NCBI GenBank assembly: GCA_026391315.1
Contig: JAPLDT010000048.1
Span: forward strand, 27,566-91,565
Reading direction: 5' to 3'
Length of the DNA stretch: 64,000 nt
DNA from: Bacteroidia bacterium
GTDB lineage: Bacteria; Bacteroidota; Bacteroidia; Bacteroidales; Prolixibacteraceae
A model generated the notes under the pieces. That model did no database searches. It saw only the letters and a list, made by a program, of their open reading frames with translations, and was not told the origin of the DNA. The translations under genes were made by a program, and so were the position numbers. Positions 18,301 through 26,026 of the stretch are shown here, piece after piece. Each line of letters begins with the position of its first letter. The first letter of the stretch is position 1.

Positions 18301-20083
18301 CGGTTGACCCTCTGAACATGAGTATTTCAAGATCGTGATTGATAATGACACTGGCAGGCATAAAGCGCACGAGCAAGGCAGCATCAAAAGCACTTCCAAG
18401 ATTACCCTGTGGGGATGCAACTGCTTTTTTAGGGGGAATTGTTGTAACACTATTTGCTGGGGATGTAATAGCCGGAGAAATCAGAGGTGAAATATTCGGA
18501 ATCCTGAATGAGCCCGAATTTTTTTTCCGCGAAAAGATCTTGAACTTTTTATTCAACGGAGTGAAAAGATCTTCATAGGTCCCGATGGTTTCAGATTTGC
18601 CAAGCATCAGGCATCCACCCTCATTTAAAGCATAATGAAAAGTGGAAAGTACTTTTTTCTGGGCTGAATTGTCAAGATAGATGAGCAGGTTACGGCAACT
18701 GATAAAATCCATACGTGAAAATGGAGGATCTCTTAAAAGATTGTGCTGAGCAAAAACACAAACATCGCGCAGTGCTTTGGATATGCGATACTTTTCCTTC
18801 GATTTGATAAAAAACTGTTGAAGCCGTTTGGGGGAAACATTTTTTAGTTGCTGGACGGAATACTCTCCTATGCGGGCATCATTGATTGCCATTGAGCTAA
18901 GGTCAGAAGCAAAAATCTGAAAAGGAATTTTGTAGTTGCTTTTCTCCTGTAATTCCAGCAACAACATTGCAATGGAGTAAACTTCCTCACCTGTGGAACA
19001 GGCGGCTACCCAGATACGCAAGGTTTCATCTTTTGTTTTGCTTTTAAGCAAACGGGGCAAAACCGATTTCTTTAAAAGCAAAAAGGCATCTGTATCCCTG
19101 AAAAAGCCGGTCACATTGATGAGTAAGTCTTGGTACAACAAATCCACTTCATCATTTGATTGCCAAAGCAACTCAGTATATTGTATGATTGTTTTTATTT
19201 TATGAATCAACATCCTTCGCAGCATTCGCCTCTTGATGGTGTTCATTTTGTAGTGACTGAAATCAATATTCTTCTTTTTTAGTAAAAGCCGAAGAATATT
19301 TTTCAAATAGGGATTACTATTTTCTATCCCATCTTCAGGTGCATTATTAACTTCATGTCGTCTGATCAAAGGATGTTTGCTTATCCAGTTTAACTTTGTC
19401 GCAATTTCTTTGGGCGATAAAACAAAATCAACCACCCCTTCTTCAATCGCTGAATGAGGCATACTCGTAAATCTTGCTGAATCGTCCTGGGCAAAAGTGA
19501 TACCTCCTGCTTCTTTTATTTCTTTCAGCCCGCGTGTGCCATCGCTTGCACTGCCAGATAACACAATGCCGATAACATTTTCCTTGCGCGCGTCTGCCAA
19601 GGATGAAAACAGCACATCAATGGACAGGTTCGTGGTCTTGCCTGTGGACCTGGGAATTAATTTAATATGGCCATCCGTCACCTCAATTTCTTTATCGGCA
19701 GGAATCACATACACATTGTTTGATTCCATCTTCTCCATATCATCAATCTCCTGAACAACCATTTCAGTTACTTTTGACAATATTGATGTAAGCAGACTTT
19801 TGTGGTCAGGACTTAGATGTTGCACATAAATGTAAACCATTCCTGTGGTGGGAGATAGATTTTCCAACAGCTGTGTTACCGCTTCCAATCCACCAGCAGA
19901 AGCCCCGATCGCGACGACTGTAAAGAGTTTTCCCTTACTTTCGGAACTGGCAAGAGCCTTTGTGCGTTCAACTTTAACGCCCTCTTTCTTCCCGGTTTCG
20001 CTACTTTTCTTTTCCGACCGGGCAGTTGATGCTTCTTTTTTAGAAACATCCGTTTTTGTAGTGTTGAGTGTTATTGGTTTCAT
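15305..20083 (-). CDS. CheB-CheR-PAS hybrid histidine kinase with receiver and Hpt domains
   Basis: A 1592-residue cytoplasmic signalling protein. In order: a low-complexity lead (1-50); a CheB methylesterase domain with catalytic Ser62, His89 and Asp181; a CheR methyltransferase domain (about 255-520, SAM loop at VAACSTGEEVYSIA); a degenerate PAS region (565-680); a long coiled coil (695-780); two PAS domains (785-900, 930-1050); a HisKA domain with His1087 (FLSNMSHEIRTPMN); an HATPase domain (about 1190-1305); a receiver with Asp1376 (LMDLHMPEM); and an Hpt domain with His1527. All catalytic positions look intact. There is no N-terminal receiver, so CheB is not controlled in the usual way. 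No chemotaxis or flagellar genes are nearby. It probably runs an internal phosphorelay. Confidence 0.94.
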   Translation of the reverse strand: MKPITLNTTKTDVSKKEASTARSEKKSSETGKKEGVKVERTKALASSESKGKLFTVVAIGASAGGLEAVTQLLENLSPTTGMVYIYVQHLSPDHKSLLTSILSKVTEMVVQEIDDMEKMESNNVYVIPADKEIEVTDGHIKLIPRSTGKTTNLSIDVLFSSLADARKENVIGIVLSGSASDGTRGLKEIKEAGGITFAQDDSARFTSMPHSAIEEGVVDFVLSPKEIATKLNWISKHPLIRRHEVNNAPEDGIENSNPYLKNILRLLLKKKNIDFSHYKMNTIKRRMLRRMLIHKIKTIIQYTELLWQSNDEVDLLYQDLLINVTGFFRDTDAFLLLKKSVLPRLLKSKTKDETLRIWVAACSTGEEVYSIAMLLLELQEKSNYKIPFQIFASDLSSMAINDARIGEYSVQQLKNVSPKRLQQFFIKSKEKYRISKALRDVCVFAQHNLLRDPPFSRMDFISCRNLLIYLDNSAQKKVLSTFHYALNEGGCLMLGKSETIGTYEDLFTPLNKKFKIFSRKKNSGSFRIPNISPLISPAITSPANSVTTIPPKKAVASPQGNLGSAFDAALLVRFMPASVIINHDLEILMFRGSTEMFLEHPSGKATLNILKMARPEISIELRNAITQAFKTKQAVSINSIEMKPDKVGSGVSIVNIEVVPLIAEGEDQLLMIVFTVHQMEMPEQSGNAGNKDSVAKARRIKKLEDELAAAHSIMSSIMHDQEIAFEELQSANEEIVSSNEELQSLNEELETSKEEIESTNEELTTSNYELLARNQQVEELYNYYEAILSTVQEPMLVLDKDIRIKSANKAFYKIFHVTEDECIGISLYNLGNNQWNIPRLRELLEEIVPKNIRFHNFEVEHTFPVIGRRIMLLNAHRIIQQSKNEELIVLTIIDITEVRSLAIELQVKETKSLEKQLEVEKKALKLIEDSNKRYNMMLMHSPFAFAILKGKNRVISLANDSIKEIWGKGKRIEGKPLFEILPEIKDGPVPALLDNVFTTGIPYQGHELLIPLVRRGKLENVYFNMVYQPYQEADETISGVTIIAYEVTTHVIAKEELIKAKINAEKKTLIAEEAMNSKQQFLSNMSHEIRTPMNSIIGFTKVLLRTDLSAKQKEYLNAIKISGDTLIELINDILDLAKVDSGKMIFEQTPFKMLASVSAILHLFEKKIQEKNSELVREYDYRIPEVLLGDSLRLRQIIMNLMSNAVKFTSGGKITVRVSMLNEDEEKVTIEFGIEDTGIGIPENKLEKIFENFQQASVGISKMYGGTGLGLAIVKQLVESQGGTISVKSQIEKGSTFSFILSFLKAKTILTAEAERKELNVEIKNVKALVVEDISLNQLLMKTLLDDFGFECDIASNGKIAIEKLQVKSYDIVLMDLHMPEMNGFEATEYIRKTMHSKIPIIALTADVTTVDLRKCEAVGMNDYISKPVEEWSLYSKMVGLVNKSASLKPFLAKKNVIVIEEVLQEKSESEKSKCVDLTYLRHRTKSDPLLMMEMISIYLEQTPPLISSMKQSLQDKDWNLLYKAMHKLIPSFAIVGINSNFENIAKIIQENAGKRQNTDEIPELVKQVEKVCMQACEELKEAYKSIKESEH

Positions 20084-20446
20084 TCAGGTCGATATGTTTG
20101 TAAGGGAGGAGAGTACAATGCAGAAATGGCGTGATCGTCCATACGGAAAAAGATCCAGGGAGGTGTTTCAATTGGTAAATTTAATCAAGTTCTTTGAGAA
20201 AAAGAAACACCAGGGGGGCAAAAGTTCCAGACAGGGGTAGAATCGTTTTGTCAAACCTCTCCAGTCGGACAAACAATCCAAAAATTGTCAAAACAGGAGA
20301 GAGAATGATCACCAATGCTTTGTGCATCGGTAAACACTGAAATGTGTGAAAAATATAACTTTAATCAAAAGTTATGTAACTCTTTTCCCCAGAACCGTAT
20401 CCAATTTTGTCTTCAATTATCAATTCACTATTCAAATTAAATATTT
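20084..20446. other. Intergenic region between kinase and DUF6496 gene
   Basis: This stretch lies between two divergent genes and should hold the promoters of both. I found no coding sequence or RNA gene. CTCTCC near 20258 and GGAGAG near 20299 could pair weakly over a long loop. The stretch just before the plus-strand gene is AT-rich. Nothing else is clear. Confidence 0.5.
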
Positions 20447-20632
20447 ATGTCTAAATATTCCAAAAAAGCCCAGGAAAAGATTGAGAAGGTTATGCATGAA
20501 TTCAAGCACGGAGAATTAAAATCAGGAAAAGACGGTAAAGGTGGAACCGTAAAGAGCCGGGACCAGGCTATAGCCATCGGTATAAGCGAGGCGCGACATG
20601 CGGGGCTAAAAGTTCCTAAAGAAAATTCTTAA
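20447..20632 (+). CDS. DUF6496 small basic protein
   Basis: A 61-residue, strongly basic protein (MSKYSKKAQEKIEKVMHEF ... GGTVKSRDQAIAIGISEAR ... GLKVPKENS). This is the well-conserved pattern of the DUF6496 family, common in many soil and aquatic bacteria. The charged lead and the RDQAIAIGISEAR helix are reminiscent of stress-related KGG-type small proteins. Function unknown; nucleic-acid binding is plausible because of the charge. It stands alone, 63 bp before the secreted protease gene. Confidence 0.8.
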   Translation: MSKYSKKAQEKIEKVMHEFKHGELKSGKDGKGGTVKSRDQAIAIGISEARHAGLKVPKENS

Positions 20633-20695
20633 TTGGAATCTGTTGCAGTTAGAAAGTTGCTAAAAATTTCTTAACGTTGTTACGAGATTGTGAAT

Positions 20696-23320
20696 ATGAG
20701 AAAGCTATGTTTGTTCCTGTTTTCATGCATTATTTTGATTGCGAACAATCATTCAGCATTTGGTGTTACTGCTTATCCTTTCGCCATTGAGATTACTCAA
20801 CCAGATGGTTCAAAGATTATGATCATCCCCAAAGGGGACGAACATATTAAATGGGCCCAGACTGTTGATGGATATTCGATCATGCGCAATAGCAAAGGTA
20901 TTTATGAATACACCAAGCTTAGCCCTGCCATGGATATGATCCCTTCAGGTGTTCAAGTGAAAAATGTACTGGAAAGAAGCAGCTCGGATATTCAATTTTT
21001 AAACAATACACCTAAAGGGCTTGTCTATTCAAAAAGTCAGGTTGGGGTGATGAAAAGCATCTCCCGGATGTATCAGAAGAACGCACTGAAGGCTTTCCCA
21101 ACTTCTGGTTCAAGAAAATTGATTTGCATTTTGATTGGATTTACCGATCTGGCATTTACAAAAACAAAAGCCGATTTCGAAAACCTATTTAATCAGGTAG
21201 GGTATTCTGTTGATGGTGCAACCGGAAGTGTCTTTGATTACTATAAGGAAAATTCTTACAACCAGCTTAATTTAGCAGTTACCGTTGCCGGTCCGTTCAC
21301 GGCTGCCCATAACATGGCCTATTATGGCGCCAATGATGCCAGTGGAAGCGATGTAAATCCGGAGGCTTTGATTACTGAAGCTGTAACCCTGGCGGATCCT
21401 TTTGTTAACTATGCCGATTTTGACAATGACAATAACGGGACAGTTGACGGGGTTTTTGTGATTCATGCAGGTTACGGAGAAGAGGCAGGTGCATCGTCCA
21501 ATACCATTTGGGCACATACCTCGTCAATTCCGCCTTTAACTCTTGATGGAAAGACAGTTAGTGACTATGCATGCTCATCAGAGTTAAGAGGGGCGAGTGG
21601 GACAGGATTAACCCGTATTGGTGTAATATGCCATGAGTTTGGACATATATTGGGTACGATGGATTTCTATGATACAAACTTTACCACCAATGGATCATAT
21701 GACGGCACCGGTGATTGGGACATCATGGGTAATGGTTCCTGGAATAACAATGGAACGACACCGGCACATCATAACCCATACACCAAGATATTTGTTTATG
21801 GATGGGCAACAACAAAAACATTCACTTCAGGGGCAAATATTACACTGAACAATGCCGAGCAGAACAGTAATAGCTTCTATTTGATCAATACGACTACTTT
21901 AAATGAATATTTTTTGTTAGAAAACAGGCAAAGGCAAAAGTTTGACAGCTATATTCCCGGACACGGTATGATTATTTACCATGTAGACGGTAATTATATC
22001 AGTACCGCGGCAGATGCAATTAATGTAGGTAGTCACCAGGGGATGTATCCTGTTTGTGCCAATGCAACGGGTCTTCCTCCAGCCACATATGGAGTAATCA
22101 ACAGCAACGGGTTACCATTCCCCGGATCAGGCAATAAAACATCTTTTACAGATACGACAATTCCCAATGCATTGTCGTGGGCCTCTGCCAACACCAATAG
22201 CCCCATCACCAACATCACGGAGGATAATATCAATAAGACTGTATCATTTACTGCCCCAACATTCGCAAATCGTCCTGTTTCCCCATCTGCAAATCCTGCC
22301 ACAAATATTCTTCAGACAAGTTGTGACGCAAACTGGAATACTTCCGCCAATGCAACTGGTTATCGGCTGGATGTTGCCACAAATATTGGATTTACAACTT
22401 TCGTTGCCGGATTTAATGACAAAGATGTTGGCAATGTTAAAACCTTTCATGTTTCAGGATTAAATGCTAGAACAGGATACTATTACAGGATAAGAGCTTA
22501 TAATATTGGCGGGATATCTGATAATTCGAATATAATTACCCTAAAAACATTATCTAATCCACCTGCTGCGCCGGCCAAACTCACTGCAGTTTCGTGCAAT
22601 AATCTGGTTACGCTAAAATGGAGAAAGGACAACGAACCCTATTTCCTTCGCTACCGCATCTATGCTGGAACTACAAATAATCCAACAACAAAAATAGATT
22701 CCACCACAACCAATAGCTCCGATACCATAAAAGTTATTTCCGGGCTCACCCATGGTCAGACCTATTATTTCAGGGTAACTGCTGTCAACGATGATGGACC
22801 CGAAAGCGCCTTTAGCAACCAGGTATCACCACTTGTCAAAACAGGAGTAATCCCAGTAATTAAAGCTAAATGGGGTGATGTATTGATATGTTTCAATGTG
22901 GGCGATTCAATTGTCAGTTACCAGTGGTACAAGGGTAACTCACTGATTCCGGATGCGCTTAAACAGTATTATGCAACAAACAAGCTACCCGGCTCCTATT
23001 CGGTTGAGACCATAGATTTCGAGGGGTGTCAAAATTCCTCCAATACAATTTCAGCTTTAGGACTGAAATCACTTACCCTCTATCCAAATCCGGCAACAGT
23101 TAGTTTCTCACTGAAATTAAATGATCCAACGGATGGGACAGCCATCATCAGTATATTGAATTTTTCCGGTATAAAAGTGATGGAATTCCATGCCGAAAAT
23201 ATGAACAATGAATTGCTTAAAGTAATCCCGGTAGGCAATTTAGAGGCTGGAATCTATGTTGTTCAGGTGTTGCTGAACCAAAAAGATATCTATTCAGCAA
23301 AGATCGTTGTCAAAAAGTAG
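20696..23320 (+). CDS. M6 family secreted metalloprotease with type IX sorting domain
   Basis: An 874-residue protein with a signal peptide (MRKLCLFLFSCIILIANNHSAFG). The M6 peptidase domain (about 130-450) has the zinc motif HEFGH at residues 313-317 followed by GTMDFYD and DWDIMGNGSW. Two fibronectin type III modules follow (about 525-720). The C-terminus (LTLYPNPATVSFSL ... GIYVVQVLL) is a type A type IX secretion sorting domain. It is therefore predicted to be exported through T9SS and either released or attached to the surface. An in-frame GTG two codons upstream at 20690 is less likely than the ATG at 20696. A beta-barrel protein gene follows after 28 bp. Confidence 0.93.
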   Translation: MRKLCLFLFSCIILIANNHSAFGVTAYPFAIEITQPDGSKIMIIPKGDEHIKWAQTVDGYSIMRNSKGIYEYTKLSPAMDMIPSGVQVKNVLERSSSDIQFLNNTPKGLVYSKSQVGVMKSISRMYQKNALKAFPTSGSRKLICILIGFTDLAFTKTKADFENLFNQVGYSVDGATGSVFDYYKENSYNQLNLAVTVAGPFTAAHNMAYYGANDASGSDVNPEALITEAVTLADPFVNYADFDNDNNGTVDGVFVIHAGYGEEAGASSNTIWAHTSSIPPLTLDGKTVSDYACSSELRGASGTGLTRIGVICHEFGHILGTMDFYDTNFTTNGSYDGTGDWDIMGNGSWNNNGTTPAHHNPYTKIFVYGWATTKTFTSGANITLNNAEQNSNSFYLINTTTLNEYFLLENRQRQKFDSYIPGHGMIIYHVDGNYISTAADAINVGSHQGMYPVCANATGLPPATYGVINSNGLPFPGSGNKTSFTDTTIPNALSWASANTNSPITNITEDNINKTVSFTAPTFANRPVSPSANPATNILQTSCDANWNTSANATGYRLDVATNIGFTTFVAGFNDKDVGNVKTFHVSGLNARTGYYYRIRAYNIGGISDNSNIITLKTLSNPPAAPAKLTAVSCNNLVTLKWRKDNEPYFLRYRIYAGTTNNPTTKIDSTTTNSSDTIKVISGLTHGQTYYFRVTAVNDDGPESAFSNQVSPLVKTGVIPVIKAKWGDVLICFNVGDSIVSYQWYKGNSLIPDALKQYYATNKLPGSYSVETIDFEGCQNSSNTISALGLKSLTLYPNPATVSFSLKLNDPTDGTAIISILNFSGIKVMEFHAENMNNELLKVIPVGNLEAGIYVVQVLLNQKDIYSAKIVVKK

Positions 23321-23348
23321 GTGGTATAATAAGTAACATACGATTAGC

Positions 23349-24236
23349 ATGAGATTTTCATCAACAGTATTACGACAACTCCTTTTCACGACATTTCTGA
23401 TGTTCGGTTCTTATCTTGAAACCATTTCTCAGGAGGCCGATAGCAGCAAAGTTAAACATCCGGGTCTTTTTGTTGGCTTTACTTTGGGTACAGTTCAGTC
23501 TCAGATCAAAAATGAAGGAATACTATCCGTTTCAGATATTTATTCCGGCAGGAAGAGTAGTTTCATGGGAACTTTGGAAATTGGATACTTCTTTTCGGAT
23601 TATATAGGACTATCCTCCGGAATCGGGTTCATTTCGGCCAATGGGCAGGTTACCCTCAGTTCCTATCAAAATAAGTTTAACACCACCGATTCCGAGAATG
23701 AAGCCTACGAAAGGCAAGTTTCGGGCACCAATATGAAAGAGGTGCAGAATATCGGGTTTTTAAGTGCCCCGATTATTCTGAATATCCGGTTACCTCTCAA
23801 TAAGAAGATTGGGTTTTTCTTGCAAACAGGTATAGATGTGTCAGTTCCAATCACTAAAAATTACCACAGCAGCGGAACCTTCACCTATAAAGGATATTAT
23901 CCTGCATACAATGTCCTTCTCGAAAATCTTCCCGCTTACGGTTTCCCAAGCAACGCAAATATTGTCATTGATGGGAAATTAGAACTAAAACCACTCTGTT
24001 TTGATGCCATTGCCTCTGCTGGATTTGATTTTTTTATACAGAAGAATATGCAGATTGCGATCGCAGCCTGCTATAATCAATCACTTTCCAACATCTCAGC
24101 GTACACTTTACCTGACAAATTCCAGCTTTCAACAGATGTGAATCAGATGAACAGCTTTATGGGGGGAAGCAGCAAATCAACTGTTCAGTCAATGGGACTG
24201 AAAATCACGTTAAGGTATTTTCTGACCAAATATTAA
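23349..24236 (+). CDS. Outer-membrane beta-barrel protein
   Basis: A 295-residue protein with an N-terminal signal peptide and a porin-like beta-barrel. The pattern (HPGLFVGFTLGTVQSQI, SFMGTLEIGYFFSDYIGLSSGIGF, LSAPIILNIRLPLNKKIGFFLQTG, and a C-terminal MGLKITLRYFL ending near an aromatic residue) is typical of the Bacteroidetes OmpA/PorT-like barrel group. It lies 28 bp after the T9SS-secreted protease, so the two are probably co-transcribed; a link to its export or surface display is speculation. No periplasmic peptidoglycan-binding domain is present. Confidence 0.8.
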   Translation: MRFSSTVLRQLLFTTFLMFGSYLETISQEADSSKVKHPGLFVGFTLGTVQSQIKNEGILSVSDIYSGRKSSFMGTLEIGYFFSDYIGLSSGIGFISANGQVTLSSYQNKFNTTDSENEAYERQVSGTNMKEVQNIGFLSAPIILNIRLPLNKKIGFFLQTGIDVSVPITKNYHSSGTFTYKGYYPAYNVLLENLPAYGFPSNANIVIDGKLELKPLCFDAIASAGFDFFIQKNMQIAIAACYNQSLSNISAYTLPDKFQLSTDVNQMNSFMGGSSKSTVQSMGLKITLRYFLTKY

Positions 24237-24405
24237 CGATAGTCAACCGGTATTGTGCAAACGTTCCAAAGTCCTGTATGATAATTGCAATCAAGATGGC
24301 TTGTTGAACAAAAGTGTCTCAATTCCCAACAATTGTGCTTTAATCATTAAATTAGCTCCAAAATTTTTGGTTGTAAACAATTTTAATAGCATACACAAAC
24401 ATCTC

Positions 24406-25374
24406 ATGAAAAAATCATTCAATTTCGTAATTCCTTCAGCCCGACTCCTGGTAGTTCTGGCTATCTTGTTTTGCTCGTCTATTGAATCCAAAAGCCAATA
24501 TTCAACACTGAAAAAAGTATCAGTTTTGGAAGGAAGATGGGATATGACCCTAGTGATGGATGGGAAAGAATTTCCATCCTGGCTTGAGGTAGAACATTCT
24601 GGTTTGCATACACTTGTTGGTCGGTTCGTATATGCCAACGGAAGCGCCCGGCCAATTTCAAAAGTGAATTTTGACGGCCAAAAATTCAGTTTCAAAATTC
24701 CTCCGCAATGGGAATCGGAGTCAAAAGACCTGGAGTTTGAAGGTTCCTTCACTGACAAGGGACTTACAGGCACCCTGTTTTATACGGATGGCAAAAAATA
24801 CAACTGGACTGCCGTGCAGGCCCCGTCGCTGAAAAGGGAGGGCGAACCTGTCTGGGGTGAGCCAATTAATCTATTCAACGGTGTGGATTTAAAGGGATGG
24901 CATGCAACAGGCGAGAACCAATGGACAATCGAAGAGGGTATTTTAAGAAGCAAAAAATCAGGGTCAAACCTCGTAACTGACATGACTTTCACCGACTTCA
25001 AACTGCACATTGAATTTCGTTACCAGAAAGAGAGCAACAGTGGCGTTTATCTAAGGGGTCGGTATGAAGTGCAGATTGACGACAGCAAAGGGATGGATCC
25101 ATGGGTAGGTCACCTGGGTGCCATTTATGGGTTCCTGACACCAAGCGAGATGGTGGCCAAGGATCCGGGTGTTTGGCAATCCTACGATATTACGCTGAGA
25201 GGAAGGATGGTCACTATCATTGCCAACAATAAACTTGTTATCTATAACCAGGAAATACCTGGAATTACCGGCGGCGCCATCAACAGCAAAGAAGGTGAGC
25301 CTGGTCCTATCTTACTGCAAGGAGATCATGGACCGATAGATTACCGCAACATCATACTTACTCCGATTAAATAA
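24406..25374 (+). CDS. Secreted DUF1080 (3-keto-disaccharide hydrolase-type) protein
   Basis: A 322-residue protein from the ATG at 24406, chosen because it opens a signal peptide (MKKSFNFVIPSARLLVVLAILFCSS); the open frame continues to 24253. The N-terminal part (about 35-145) looks like a beta-sandwich (VLEGRWDMTLVMDGKEFPSW). The C-terminal 190 residues are a concanavalin-like DUF1080/PF06439 domain (NLFNGVDLKGWHATGENQWTIEEGILRSK, SNSGVYLRGRYEVQI, LLQGDHGPIDYRNI). This family includes 3-keto-glucoside hydrolases and other secreted glycan-associated enzymes. The substrate is not known. Confidence 0.88.
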   Translation: MKKSFNFVIPSARLLVVLAILFCSSIESKSQYSTLKKVSVLEGRWDMTLVMDGKEFPSWLEVEHSGLHTLVGRFVYANGSARPISKVNFDGQKFSFKIPPQWESESKDLEFEGSFTDKGLTGTLFYTDGKKYNWTAVQAPSLKREGEPVWGEPINLFNGVDLKGWHATGENQWTIEEGILRSKKSGSNLVTDMTFTDFKLHIEFRYQKESNSGVYLRGRYEVQIDDSKGMDPWVGHLGAIYGFLTPSEMVAKDPGVWQSYDITLRGRMVTIIANNKLVIYNQEIPGITGGAINSKEGEPGPILLQGDHGPIDYRNIILTPIK

Positions 25375-25447
25375 GGGTTACTTTAAACCCAAGATTTGGC
25401 AGTTAGCAACATTGAAAGTTGATCAGTAAAAAACAAATCATTTACAA

Positions 25448-25825
25448 ATGAAACTATTCTTAACAGCGGGGGCTATTAGTGGAGTTTTGGCCGTTCTGCT
25501 AGGAGCTTTTGGAGCTCATATGCTTAAACAAATGATCACACCCGATATGCTTGAGGTTTATAAAACAGGAATTCAATACCAATTTTATCATACTTTCGCC
25601 TTGTTGTGCGCAGGTATCCTTATGAATTTCAACCCGTCTAAAGCCCTAAAATGGTCAGGTTACCTGTTCATTGCAGGAACCATTATTTTTTCAGGGTTTC
25701 TCTATCTTCTGGCGTTAACGGGAATTAAGGCACTTGGTATGATTGTCCCGATAGGCGGTTTAACATTGGTTGCTGCCTGGATTTGCCTTCTGGTTCATGT
25801 TCTGAATAGGAGGCATTTATCTTGA
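25448..25825 (+). CDS. DUF423 family membrane protein
   Basis: A 125-residue protein with four predicted membrane helices. The pattern GVLAVLLGAFGAHMLK near the start, YQFYHTFALL in the second helix and GGLTLVAAWICLL at the end identify DUF423 (YgdD-like). The biochemical role of the family is unknown. It stands alone, 73 bp after the DUF1080 gene, and converges with the Oar-like receptor gene across a strong hairpin. Confidence 0.9.
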   Translation: MKLFLTAGAISGVLAVLLGAFGAHMLKQMITPDMLEVYKTGIQYQFYHTFALLCAGILMNFNPSKALKWSGYLFIAGTIIFSGFLYLLALTGIKALGMIVPIGGLTLVAAWICLLVHVLNRRHLS

Positions 25826-25912
25826 ATTGTCTCTATTCAAAAAGCTGAAGATCAGTGAATTAGAAAATGTGGTTTCCAGAACAATGGAGGAGCTATTTCT
25901 GTTTTGTCATAA

Positions 25913-25952
25913 CGGGTATAAAAATTAAAAGTCTTTTTAATTTTTATACCCG
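25913..25952. terminator. Convergent hairpin between DUF423 and TonB receptor genes
   Basis: A perfect 18-bp inverted repeat (25913-25930 and 25935-25952) with a 4-nt loop. The inner part of the stem is A/T only, giving T-runs on both strands within the stem. It lies between two convergent genes, so it probably acts as a bidirectional terminator. Confidence 0.75.
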
Positions 25953-26026
25953 CCGCTCCTATTATTGGGGATTATTGTAAATCACCAACCATTATTGAGC
26001 ACATTATCAAAAATTTAAATAAACAC

